From assembly GCA_022616415.1 (NCBI GenBank), contig JAKEEU010000006.1, positions 1 to 33,849 of the forward strand: a stretch of 33,849 nucleotides of DNA. Reading direction: 5' to 3'. The position numbers and the translations under genes are program-made. The notes under the pieces are model-generated. The model ran no database searches. It was not told the origin of the DNA and saw only the letters and a program-made list of their open reading frames with translations. The number at the start of each line of letters is the position of its first letter. Position 1 is the first letter of the stretch. Origin of the DNA: Candidatus Zhuqueibacterota bacterium (lineage in GTDB: Bacteria; Zhuqueibacterota; Zhuqueibacteria; Zhuqueibacterales; Zhuqueibacteraceae). Of this stretch, positions 15,469 to 22,885 are shown one piece after another.

Positions 15469-17733
15469 ATGATCGATATGCGAATTTTTCAGCGCATCCT
15501 TGTTTTTTCTCCAGCGATTTTATTGATTGTTGCTGCACCCGGCTTTTCGCAACCTGCACAAACGAAACCGGCGCGCGCCGAGGCGCACCCGCTCGACGCC
15601 GGCATGCAAGCCAAAATCGAAGCGCTGCTCGCGCGCATGACGTTGGAAGAAAAACTCGGGCAATTGAATCAGCCTTCCGGTTCCGGGCGGAATGAGCTCA
15701 AAGAAGAGCACAAGGCCTTGGCGCGAAAAGGGCTGGTCGGCTCGTTTTTGAATGTGGTGGGGGCGGAACGCACACGTCAAGCGCAAGAGATGGCGGTAAA
15801 AGAATCGCGGCTCGGCATTCCCATGCTTTTCGGTTTGGATGTGATCCACGGCTTTCGCACGACGTTTCCAATTCCATTGGCGGCAGCGAGCACTTGGGAT
15901 GCCGATGCGGTCAAGCGCGCTGCAAGAATAGCTGCTGTCGAAGCCACCGCGGCCGGCATCAATTGGACGTTCGCGCCAATGGTGGACATCGCGCGCGATC
16001 CGCGTTGGGGCAGAATTGCCGAGGGCGCCGGCGAGGACCCGTATCTCGGCGCGATCATGGCCGCCGCGCAGGTACGCGGTTTTCAAGGCAAGGATTTATC
16101 CGCCAACGAGGCGCTGCTGGCGTGCGCCAAACATTTTGCAGCTTACGGCGGCGCCGAGGCCGGTAGAGATTACAACACGGTTGACGTATCCGAGCGCACG
16201 TTGCGTGAAATCTATTTGCCGCCATTTAAAGCCGCAGTCGAGGCCGGCGTTGGCAGCCTCATGTCGTCATTCAATGAAATCGGCGGTGTGCCAAGTACAG
16301 CGAGCCGCTGGCTCATGACGGATGTTTTGCGCCAAGAGTGGAACAGTGACGGCTTTGTCGTGAGCGACTGGACGGCGATTGCGGAGCTGCAACCGCACGG
16401 CGTCGCCGCTTCGCGCGCCGAAGCCGGCATGCTCGCCTTGCAAGCGGGCGTGGACATGGACATGGTCAGCGGCATTTATCTCAACGACCTGGCGGCGATG
16501 GTGCGCGAAAAGAAGCTCTCCGAAGAAACGGTGAATCAAGCCGTGCGGCGCGTGTTGCTGGCAAAGTTCAAGCTGGGCTTGTTTGACAATCCTTATCGCC
16601 ACGCCGATCCGGCGCGCGAGCAAGCCGTGTTTTTGCAAAAGCAGTACGTCGACTTCGCGCGCGAGTTCGCGCAAAAAGCCGTCATTCTTTTGAAAAATGA
16701 AAACAATCTGCTGCCGCTCAACAAGAATGTTAAAACCCTCGCCGTGCTCGGGCCGTTGGCGGATGATAAGGCTTCGCCGTTAGGGCCGTGGCATTGCGAA
16801 GGCAGGCCAGAAAACGTCGTCACCGTGTTGCAAGGTCTCAGGAATAAGGTTTCGCCGCAGACCAAAATTCTTTATGCCAAAGGCTGCGCGATCGACAGCG
16901 ATTCCACCGCCGGTTTTGCGGAAGCGAAGCGGCTGGCACAGCAAGCTGATGTCGTGATTCTCGTTGTGGGTGAGAATGAACACATGAGCGGCGAAGCGGC
17001 CAGCCGTTCCACGTTGGATTTGCCCGGCGTGCAGGAGCAATTCGTGCGCGCGATCCATGAAACCGGCAAGCCGATCGTGATGGTTTTGTTGAACGGCCGC
17101 CCGCTCGTACTTTCGTGGGCGACGGAGCACGTTCCGGCAATCGTCGAAACCTGGTTTCTCGGCATTCAACACGGCAACGCCGTCGCCGATGTTTTGTTCG
17201 GCGACGCCAATCCCAGCGGCAAGTTGCCGGTTACGTTTCCACGTTCGGTGGGACAGGCGCCGATTTATTATAATTACAAAAACACCGGCCGGCCGGTCAC
17301 CGAATATAAATTTACCTCGAAGTACCTCGACGTTCCCAACACGCCGTTGTATCCGTTCGGCTACGGCTTGAGCTATACGACTTTTGCGTACAGCAATCTT
17401 CGCCTGAGCGCGGACAAAATTAAAATGAATGATTCGTTGCGCGTTTCCGCTGAGGTGAAAAATGCCGGCAAAGTCAAAGGCGATGAAGTCGTGCAGCTCT
17501 ACATTCAAGACGAGGTCGCAAGCGTGACGCGGCCGGTCAAAGAGCTTAAAGCGTTTCGGCGCATTACATTGAATGCGGGCGAAACGAAAACCGTCGAGTT
17601 TGTTTTGCAGCCCGAGCAATTGGCTTTCTACAATCTCGCGATGAAACGGGTGGTTGAGCCAGGCATGTTCAAAATTTTTGTTGGAACGAATTCAGCAGAA
17701 GTTTCGGAGGCGAGGTTTGAAGTGGTGGAATAA
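15469..17733 (+). CDS. bglX: GH3 beta-glucosidase, BglX type, periplasmic
   Basis: A 754-residue protein with a signal peptide (cleavage near GFSQ, ~28). TTGGAG (15455-15460) lies eight bases before the ATG. It follows E. coli BglX along nearly its whole length: LLARMTLEEKLGQLNQ, FGLDVIHGFRTTFPIPLAAA, MVDIARDPRWGRIAEGAGED, KHFAAYGGAEAGRDYNTVD, then the nucleophile D300 in DGFVVSDWTA. The second domain has VILLKNENNLLPL and NPSGKLPVTFPRSVGQ, followed by YPFGYGLSYTTF and a C-terminal FnIII-like domain (VVQLYIQDE, RPVKELKAF). It removes terminal glucose from beta-gluco-oligosaccharides. A GH3 enzyme from Bacteroides with preference for beta-1,2-linked glucose is known, which fits the neighbours. 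Linkage specificity here is inference. Confidence 0.9.
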   Translation: MIDMRIFQRILVFSPAILLIVAAPGFSQPAQTKPARAEAHPLDAGMQAKIEALLARMTLEEKLGQLNQPSGSGRNELKEEHKALARKGLVGSFLNVVGAERTRQAQEMAVKESRLGIPMLFGLDVIHGFRTTFPIPLAAASTWDADAVKRAARIAAVEATAAGINWTFAPMVDIARDPRWGRIAEGAGEDPYLGAIMAAAQVRGFQGKDLSANEALLACAKHFAAYGGAEAGRDYNTVDVSERTLREIYLPPFKAAVEAGVGSLMSSFNEIGGVPSTASRWLMTDVLRQEWNSDGFVVSDWTAIAELQPHGVAASRAEAGMLALQAGVDMDMVSGIYLNDLAAMVREKKLSEETVNQAVRRVLLAKFKLGLFDNPYRHADPAREQAVFLQKQYVDFAREFAQKAVILLKNENNLLPLNKNVKTLAVLGPLADDKASPLGPWHCEGRPENVVTVLQGLRNKVSPQTKILYAKGCAIDSDSTAGFAEAKRLAQQADVVILVVGENEHMSGEAASRSTLDLPGVQEQFVRAIHETGKPIVMVLLNGRPLVLSWATEHVPAIVETWFLGIQHGNAVADVLFGDANPSGKLPVTFPRSVGQAPIYYNYKNTGRPVTEYKFTSKYLDVPNTPLYPFGYGLSYTTFAYSNLRLSADKIKMNDSLRVSAEVKNAGKVKGDEVVQLYIQDEVASVTRPVKELKAFRRITLNAGETKTVEFVLQPEQLAFYNLAMKRVVEPGMFKIFVGTNSAEVSEARFEVVE

Positions 17734-17752
17734 AATTCTGCAAGCTACTTGC

Positions 17753-19192
17753 ATGTTGTCATTCCGGAGGAATCTTTTTTCGCTAAAGGAAAAAAGCGAG
17801 AAATATCAACATTTTCCTTTTAAACAAAAAAGATTTTTTCAAAATGACAATTCAGAGGCACAACACCGTCATTCGCTATCCCAACGGATAAAGGCTGCCA
17901 ACGGATTCACAAAAGTTTTTATCCGTTGGCCGCTTTTATCCGTTGGGACAATTTTATTTTTTCTCGCTTTCTCCGCCTGCCAATCTCCCTCCGATTCCAA
18001 AACCGTCATCAAATTTTGGGCGCTGGGCGCAGAGGGAGAGCACGTGCAAAAGCTCTTGCCGGAATTTCAGCGCCGCCATCCTGAAATCGAAGTCAAAGTG
18101 CAAGGCATACCGTGGACCGCAGCGCACGAAAAACTGCTCACCGCTTACGCCGGCAATTCGCTGCCGGATATGGGCCAGCTCGGCAACACGTGGATTCCCG
18201 AATTTAACCTGCTCAATGCGCTGGAAAATTTGGAGGGATGGATTGACAGCTCAGCAGTGATCGCGCCGGAGAACTACTTTCCCGGCATCTGGGAAACCAA
18301 TGTCATTGATAGCTCCGCCTTCGGCATTCCCTGGTACGTCGACACGCGCCTGCTGTTTTATCGCAAAGACATTTTGCAGCAGGCGGGTTACGATCATGCG
18401 CCACGAACTTGGGAAGAGTGGTTCGATGTTTCCAAGAAAATCAAACGTCTCTCGAGCGGAGGTGAAAAATACGCCATCCTCCTCCCCACCAATGAATGGA
18501 CGCCCTTTGTGATCACCGGGTCGCAAGCCGGCTCGTCTCTGCTGAAAGATGGCGATCGCTATGGCGATTTCAGCGGCGCGCAATTCACCGCGGCGTTCGA
18601 GTTTTTGATGAAGTTTTATCGCGACAAGCTGGCGCCGACCGGAATCACTCAAGTCACCAACATTTATCAAGGAATTGCCGAGGGCTTTTTCGCCATGTAC
18701 ATCACCGGACCGTGGAACATCGGAGAGTTTCGCCAGCGCTTGCCCGCTGAGCTGCAAGACCAGTGGATGACGGCGCCGATGCCCGGCCCCGATGCGAATA
18801 CGCCGGGCGTTTCCCTCGCCGGCGGTTCGAGTCTCGTCTTGTTTAGAAAATCGCCAAAGAAAGCGCAAGCCTGGAAACTCATCGAATATCTTTCCCAAGC
18901 GCAGCAGCAGTTTGAGTTCTACAAAATTACCGGCGATTTACCGGCGGTTCGTGAGGCGTGGCAGGACACCTCATTTACGAACAACATTTATATCAAAGCA
19001 TTTTACGAACAACTCGAACACGTCGTACCGACGCCGAAGATTCCGGAGTGGGAACAGATTGCCATGAAAGTGCAGCAATACGCGGAAGCCGCCTCGTTGC
19101 AGCAAATGCCGGCGCCGGAGGCGCTCGCGGCGCTTGATCGCGAAGTCGATCTCATCCTGGAAAAACGCCGGTGGATGCTGGAACAGAAATAA
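17753..19192 (+). CDS. Extracellular sugar-binding lipoprotein of an ABC importer (start uncertain)
   Basis: Family 1 solute-binding protein. The mature part starts at the lipobox Cys (codon 17978-17980, phrase LAFSAC) and runs ~404 residues: VIKFWALGAEGEHVQKLLPEFQRRHPEIEVKVQG, DMGQLGNTWIPEF, WYVDTRLLFYRKDILQQAGY, TGPWNIGEF, GGSSLVLFRKSPKKAQAWKLIEYL. It binds oligosaccharides and delivers them to the two permeases downstream. The start is a problem. In frame, the nearest ATG or TTG is 75 codons before the lipobox (17753/17756), far too long for a signal peptide, and the DNA in between consists of two dispersed repeats. The last repeat arm itself encodes IRWPLLSVG of the signal peptide. Either a non-standard start codon is used, or the native start was lost. 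Confidence 0.8.
   Translation: MLSFRRNLFSLKEKSEKYQHFPFKQKRFFQNDNSEAQHRHSLSQRIKAANGFTKVFIRWPLLSVGTILFFLAFSACQSPSDSKTVIKFWALGAEGEHVQKLLPEFQRRHPEIEVKVQGIPWTAAHEKLLTAYAGNSLPDMGQLGNTWIPEFNLLNALENLEGWIDSSAVIAPENYFPGIWETNVIDSSAFGIPWYVDTRLLFYRKDILQQAGYDHAPRTWEEWFDVSKKIKRLSSGGEKYAILLPTNEWTPFVITGSQAGSSLLKDGDRYGDFSGAQFTAAFEFLMKFYRDKLAPTGITQVTNIYQGIAEGFFAMYITGPWNIGEFRQRLPAELQDQWMTAPMPGPDANTPGVSLAGGSSLVLFRKSPKKAQAWKLIEYLSQAQQQFEFYKITGDLPAVREAWQDTSFTNNIYIKAFYEQLEHVVPTPKIPEWEQIAMKVQQYAEAASLQQMPAPEALAALDREVDLILEKRRWMLEQK
17757..17849. repeat. GTCATTCCGGAGGAATCT-type hairpin repeat
   Basis: GTCATTCCGGAGGAATCT (17758 onward) and a later AAAGATTTTTTCAAAATGAC (to ~17849) form an imperfect inverted repeat with TTCGC/GCGAGAA words inside. 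It belongs to the same family as 19285-19358. It occupies the apparent 5' coding part of the binding-protein gene. Confidence 0.55.
17881..17946. repeat. CCAACGGAT hairpin repeat overlapping the binding-protein signal peptide
   Basis: The left arm (17881-17906) consists of CCAACGGATAAA and CCAACGGAT units; the right arm (17921-17946) is its near-exact inverse. Other copies are at 19239-19264 and 19442-19468. The right arm here encodes IRWPLLSVG of the binding-protein signal peptide. Confidence 0.75.
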
Positions 19193-19537
19193 GGTTATAT
19201 TGATCCACAGTTGAAAAATTTCTGAAAACTTTATGTCACCAACGGATAAAAGCGGCCAACGGATTTGGCAAATTGAAGGAAACTGTCATTTCGAGCGTAG
19301 CGAGAAATCTTTCATGGCTCGGAGCTCGATAAAGATTCCTCCCTTCGGTCGGAATGACTGGCTTTGCTTCAGGCGGCTGAACTCTTACAAAGTTTTTTGT
19401 TCATAATTCCAACGGATTGAAGAATCCCACCGAATTTGTTCATCCGTTGGCCGCAGTTTATCCGTTGGTCAACTTAAAAATCTCGAGTTGTCTACAGGAC
19501 GTTGGCTTTTAACTCGCCCGAAAACACTCAAGCATAA
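19193..19537. other. Repeat-filled intergenic region between binding protein and first permease
   Basis: These 345 bases contain no gene. They hold a nested arrangement: a CCAACGGAT unit pair (19239-19264), a GTCATTTCGAGC hairpin (19285-19358), and the inverse CCAACGGAT pair (19409-19417 and 19442-19468). The hairpin could weaken transcription or stabilise mRNA between the genes. Confidence 0.65.
19239..19468. repeat. CCAACGGAT inverted repeats with a nested second hairpin family
   Basis: The unit at 19239-19264 equals the inverse of the right arm at 17921-17946 base for base. Its own inverse, with one inserted base and small changes, is at 19442-19468. Between them GTCATTTCGAGCGTAGCGAG (from 19285) faces CTTCGGTCGGAATGAC (ending 19358), a separate family. 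Confidence 0.7.
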
Positions 19538-20449
19538 ATGAGCAAGGCATTTCAACCAGGATCTCTCAGCCTTGAGATCAAGAGCATACGGCGCGCGGCC
19601 TATTTTTTTCTGGCGCCGGCGCTCATCCCGATCTTTGCCTTCTTCTTTGTGCCGGCGCTGGCGGCGTTCGTTTTGAGCTTCACCGATTTCGATATCTATT
19701 CGCTGAGCAATTTTCAATACGCGCGCTTCGTCGGGTTGAAAAATTATCGGCAACTGCTCAACGACCCGCTGTTCTGGAAGGCGATGCGCAATACTTTTTT
19801 TTACGTGCTGGTGGGCGGGCCGCTTTCCATCGCCGCCTCGCTCGGCACCGCGCTGCTGATCAATTCCAAGCTCGTCCGCTTCCGGAGCTTCTTCCAGACG
19901 GTGTACTTTGCGCCGGTGGTGACGACGCTCGTAGCGGTCGCGGTCGTTTGGCGCTTCATCTATCATCCGCGCTTTGGCTTGTTGAATTATGCGCTCAGCT
20001 TTTTCGGCGTCGATCCGGTTGATTGGTTGGGAGATCCGGTGTGGGCGATGCCGGCGATCATTCTCATGTCGATTTGGAAGGGCTTTGGCTACAACATGAT
20101 CATTTTCGTCGCCGGGCTGCAGAACATCCCCACGCAGTTGTATGAAGCCGCGCGCATGGACGGCGCCAATGCCTGGCAGCAGTTCAAGAGCATCACGCTG
20201 CCGATGTTGGCGCCGACCACCGTTTTCGTCAGCATCATCGCCATGATCGGCAACTTTCAGCTTTTTACCGAGCCGTATGTTATGACCCAAGGCGGCCCGG
20301 TCAACAGCACATTGAGCATCGTTCTGCTCATGTACCAGCAGGGTTTTCGGTGGTGGAATTTGGGTTATTCCGCGGCGATTGCCTTCGTGCTCTTCGGTGT
20401 GATTCTGCTGGGATCACTCATCCAGTCCCGGTTACAAAAGCGAGCATGA
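19538..20449 (+). CDS. ABC sugar transporter permease, MalF/UgpA type
   Basis: A 303-residue inner-membrane protein with about six helices: YFFLAPALIPIFAFFFVPAL (24-45), FFYVLVGGPLSIAASLGTALLI, TVYFAPVVTTLVAVAVVW, and others up to FVLFGVILLGSLI. The cytoplasmic EAA loop that docks the ATPase is visible as YEAARMDGANAWQQFKSITLP (residues ~205-225). The opening phrase SIRRAAYFFLAP is typical of CUT1 family permeases for oligosaccharides. It pairs with the second permease 148 bases downstream and the upstream binding protein. No clear ribosome binding site precedes the ATG. Confidence 0.9.
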   Translation: MSKAFQPGSLSLEIKSIRRAAYFFLAPALIPIFAFFFVPALAAFVLSFTDFDIYSLSNFQYARFVGLKNYRQLLNDPLFWKAMRNTFFYVLVGGPLSIAASLGTALLINSKLVRFRSFFQTVYFAPVVTTLVAVAVVWRFIYHPRFGLLNYALSFFGVDPVDWLGDPVWAMPAIILMSIWKGFGYNMIIFVAGLQNIPTQLYEAARMDGANAWQQFKSITLPMLAPTTVFVSIIAMIGNFQLFTEPYVMTQGGPVNSTLSIVLLMYQQGFRWWNLGYSAAIAFVLFGVILLGSLIQSRLQKRA

Positions 20450-20597
20450 AAAACATTCAGAAGACAGAAAAATGGAGGACAGAAAAATTTTTGCCGTCTA
20501 CTGCATCCTGTCATTGTCAACTTTACTGGCATTGTGATAGTTTTTTCGAGGTAATACTCTGTAACTCGACGGGTATGCATAAACGAGGTACGTTGTA
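20450..20597. other. Spacer between the two permease genes with a GACAGAAAAAT repeat
   Basis: A 148-base gap unusual between paired permease genes. It contains GACAGAAAAATGGAGGACAG (20463-20482) and, further on, CCTGTCATTG (20508-20517). A purine-rich GAGGTA lies shortly before the second permease start. Confidence 0.55.
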
Positions 20598-21416
20598 ATG
20601 AAAAGCCTTGGCAAGACTCTAATTATCAGCTTCGCCATAATCATTGCCGTGGTGACGCTGACGCCGGCGTTGTGGATGGTCTCCGCTTCTTTTATGAGCA
20701 CCGGCGAGGCCAGTTCTTTTCCGCCCAAGCTGCTGCCTGCGAAGATGACCTTCGAGCACTACGTGACGCTTTTCACGCGGCTGCATCTCTGGCGCTATCT
20801 CTTAAACAGCCTCGTCATCAGCGTGAGCGTGACGTTGATCTCGCTTTTCTTCAATTCGATGGCGGGATATGCGTTTGCCAAGTACCGCTTTCCGGGAAGA
20901 GACCGGCTCTTTCGCTTTCTCGTTGCGGAAATGGTGATTCCGGCGCAGGTGACGACCTTGCCGCTATTTTTGATGTTGAACAAAGTGGGGCTGATCAATA
21001 CCTATCTCGGCGTGATTGTGGCGGGAATGGCGACGATCTACGGCATCTTTTTGATTCGCCAGTTTGCCCTTTCCATTCCGGATAGCTTTATCGAGGCGGC
21101 ACGGCTGGATGGCTCGAGTGACTTTCGCATTTATTGGTCGGTGATTCTCCCGCTCTGCAAGCCCATTCTCATTACCCTCGCCATTTTCACGTTCATGGGA
21201 ACGTGGAATGATTTCCTCTGGCCGCTGATCGTGTTGACGGATGACACGATGTACACGCTGCCGGTTGCGCTCGCCAATCTCACCGGCGAGCACGTGCAGG
21301 ACACCGAGCTAATGATGGCCGGCGCTGTGATTACCATCCTGCCGGTCATGCTCGTCTTCATTGCGCTGCAAAAATATTATATCAGCGGGATTATGGCCGC
21401 CGGGTTAAAGGAATAA
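20598..21416 (+). CDS. ABC sugar transporter permease, MalG/UgpE type
   Basis: A 272-residue inner-membrane protein. It has the MalG-type opening (TLTPALWMVSASFM) and TFEHYVTLF early loop, six helices, and an EAA motif IEAARLDGSSDFRIYWSVILP (~160-180), followed by FTFMGTWNDFLWPL. The end, QKYYISGIMAAGLKE, is the standard C-terminus of CUT1 permeases. With the previous permease it forms the membrane channel. No ATPase gene follows; CUT1 importers often share a MalK/MsmX-like ATPase encoded elsewhere. The plus-strand gene block ends here and meets minus-strand genes. Confidence 0.9.
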   Translation: MKSLGKTLIISFAIIIAVVTLTPALWMVSASFMSTGEASSFPPKLLPAKMTFEHYVTLFTRLHLWRYLLNSLVISVSVTLISLFFNSMAGYAFAKYRFPGRDRLFRFLVAEMVIPAQVTTLPLFLMLNKVGLINTYLGVIVAGMATIYGIFLIRQFALSIPDSFIEAARLDGSSDFRIYWSVILPLCKPILITLAIFTFMGTWNDFLWPLIVLTDDTMYTLPVALANLTGEHVQDTELMMAGAVITILPVMLVFIALQKYYISGIMAAGLKE

Positions 21417-21442
21417 AAAAAGAGCGGCGCTTTATAACCGCT
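21417..21442 (-). terminator. Intrinsic terminator for the minus-strand genes
   Basis: Read on the minus strand, AGCGG (21442-21438) pairs with CCGCT (21427-21423) around a ten-base loop and is followed by C and a run of T residues (21421-21417). It ends the minus-strand block directly against the permease stop codon. Confidence 0.55.
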
Positions 21443-21474
21443 TGATTCGGCGGCTGAAAATAAATTTTCAGCTT
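21434..21474. repeat. TTGGATTCGGCG-AAAATAAATTTT repeat, copy A
   Basis: The plus strand reads CTTGATTCGGCGGCTG followed by AAAATAAATTTTCAGC. Related copies are at 22482-22520 and 23831-23867. In this copy GCTGAAAAT and ATTTTCAGC form a near-perfect palindrome. Confidence 0.6.
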
Positions 21475-21758
21475 GAATGCGTTCCTGAAACAGCTATGCG
21501 CATAAGGTTGTCGTTGCCGTTCTCGGATTTCGACGGCCTGCCCAAGCGCTCGCGCACTCCTACACGAAACTGATCCAAGTTCGGCGTGTGCTTGGGTTGG
21601 TAATAATCCTTGATTCGTTGCAGCGCTGTGGAGTCGCCGGATGTGTAGGCTACGACTTCTTCGTAGCCGTCACGGTACTCAACCTCCAATGTGTCCGCAC
21701 CAAGTTGTGCCGCCTCGCCAACGAGAAGCTCGAGAACACCGGGTTGCTGCCGGCTCAT
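21468..21758 (-). pseudogene. Chimeric gene fragment: unknown cassette protein joined to the 3' end of a sigma/ankyrin gene
   Basis: The open frame of 96 residues is made of two pieces. Residues 1-41 (MSRQQPGVLELL to EEVVAYTSG) are unlike the rest and follow directly after the attC site. Residues ~39-82 (SGDSTALQRIKDYYQPKHTP, then NLDQFRVGVRERLGRPSKS) match the C-terminal end of the 858-residue sigma/ankyrin protein encoded at 27941-30517, with similarity at DNA level beginning at GCCTAC. The last residues again diverge. The junction inside shared bases suggests recombination. I see no reason to expect a functional product. Confidence 0.65.
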
Positions 21759-21826
21759 CGTCGCCTCAACGGCCGCTCAATCGTTTAGCGTCGGGATGCT
21801 GTTCTTCGTCGCGCCCTCTCAGGTTG

Positions 21827-21926
21827 GTCCAACGGCATGCGGTTCACCCGCGGCGGCTGCACGCCGACGATTCTGACTGGCTGAAATGATCAAGCGGCCG
21901 CCATCGGGTGCAGCCGCTGGTTAGAC
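21827..21926. other. Integron attC recombination site
   Basis: GTCCAAC (21827-21833, fits RYYYAAC) and GTTAGAC (21920-21926, fits GTTRRRY) bound a 100-base imperfect palindrome. Inside, GCGGTTCACCCGCGGCGGCTGC on the left pairs with the inverse of GCGGCCGCCATCGGGTGCAG on the right, with a few bulged bases, as in cassette attC sites. It lies 31 bases after the stop of the minus-strand VOC gene, the expected position for a cassette read on the minus strand. Confidence 0.7.
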
Positions 21927-21956
21927 CGCGTCGCTTGTGGGGCCTCGTACTGAATC

Positions 21957-22435
21957 TCAGGGGCGATTGTGATCGGTCAGAATGCTGGCCCACCGGTCCT
22001 TTCTCTCTTGTTCGCTAGTCTCTTCGATACGTGTGGCGATGGTCCACACGTGCCCGGACGGATCCATAATCCACGCGGTACGGTCACCCCAGAACTGGTT
22101 CTTTGCCGGAATCAGGACCTGCGCCCCGGCAGCGATCGCCCGCTCCACTGTTTGATCCACGTCTTCGACATAGACATACATTACGACAGGTGAGCTGCCG
22201 TCAGGTTTGGGCGCGCGGCTCGTCAGGGTCGGCCACTCACGCTCGATCATGATCATCGCGGGGCCAATCGTCATCAATGCATGCGCCACCGTCCCGTCAG
22301 GGCTTGGCCTGCGGCCGCGCTCGATCGCATCGAATGTGCTGGCGCAGAAATCAATCGCCGCGCGGGGTCCTGGCACACCAATCTCGGGATGACGACTGAC
22401 GCGCCATCGGGAATGCCTTTCACTTTGCTTGCCAT
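21957..22435 (-). pseudogene. VOC (glyoxalase/bleomycin-resistance fold) protein, frameshifted
   Basis: The start at 22435 has GAGGAG a few bases upstream and opens MASKVKGIPDGASVVIPRLV, the usual start of this VOC subgroup. After CQDPAR the frame is lost at about 22357-22364 (a GC run) and resumes one base off with AIDFCASTFDAIERGR. The rest is complete: TIGPAMIMIEREWP, YVEDVDQTVERAIAAGAQVL, WGDRTAWIMDPSGHVWTIAT. Restoring one base gives a ~158-residue intact protein, so this is either a real single-base deletion or a sequencing error. VOC proteins of this type are metal-dependent or binding proteins with varied roles. GTTAGAC upstream (22486-22480, minus) and attC downstream fit a gene cassette. 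Confidence 0.7.
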
Positions 22436-22481
22436 GTTCTCCTCGAAACTTGGCGAATCCAGATCTCGCCCATTCAGCGGT

Positions 22482-22520
22482 CTAACTTGGATTCGGCGGC
22501 AGAAAATAAATTTTGAAAAG
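22482..22520. repeat. TTGGATTCGGCG-AAAATAAATTTT repeat, copy B
   Basis: The plus strand reads CTAACTTGGATTCGGCGGC then AGAAAATAAATTTTGAAAA. It overlaps the GTCTAAC core (22480-22486) at the start of the VOC cassette and truncates the WD40 pseudogene. Confidence 0.6.
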
Positions 22521-22885
22521 GGAAAATACGATTTTAAGGGTCTGGAGAGGGCCACTATCGCTCAGGCGCCAGAGCTTCACGGTTTTATCCTCACCGCTGC
22601 TGGCCAGCCGCTGCTCGTCCGGGCTCAAGGCCACGGACCATGCGGTACCGGTGTGCCCAGTCACCGTTCTCTCCAAGACACCATCCCGTAGACCTCAGAC
22701 CTTGACTGTTTGGTCATAGCTGCCGCTGACCAGGCACTCTCCATCGGGGCTGAAGGCGATGGAGGTGACTCCTTCCGGGTGGGTGAGGGTCTGCGCGAGC
22801 ACACCTTCGGGCCAACGCCACAGTTTCACCGTTCGATCCACACTGCCGCTGGCGAGGTACTGCCCATCTTCAGATATTGACACTT
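22482..22885 (-). pseudogene. WD40-repeat protein fragment with in-frame stop
   Basis: Three WD40 blades read in one frame: SGSVDRTVKLWRWPEG, SIAFSPDGECLVSGSYDQTVKV, then, after a stop, GHTGTAWSVALSPDEQRLAS and DKTVKLWRL. The stop at 22695-22697 is TGA exactly where each blade has the conserved Trp (TGG), a one-base change. Both ends are missing: the upstream side joins the lipoprotein gene directly, and the downstream side runs into repeat copy B. It is a decayed internal piece of a larger beta-propeller protein. Confidence 0.7.

Noticed and set aside
17881..19468. CCAACGGAT repeats as a CRISPR array
   Set aside because: Copies are inverted, irregularly spaced and few; no uniform spacers and no cas genes.
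22695..22697. TGA read as Trp (alternative genetic code)
   Set aside because: Only one such case, in a gene lacking both ends; intact genes here use TGG for Trp and end with TGA.
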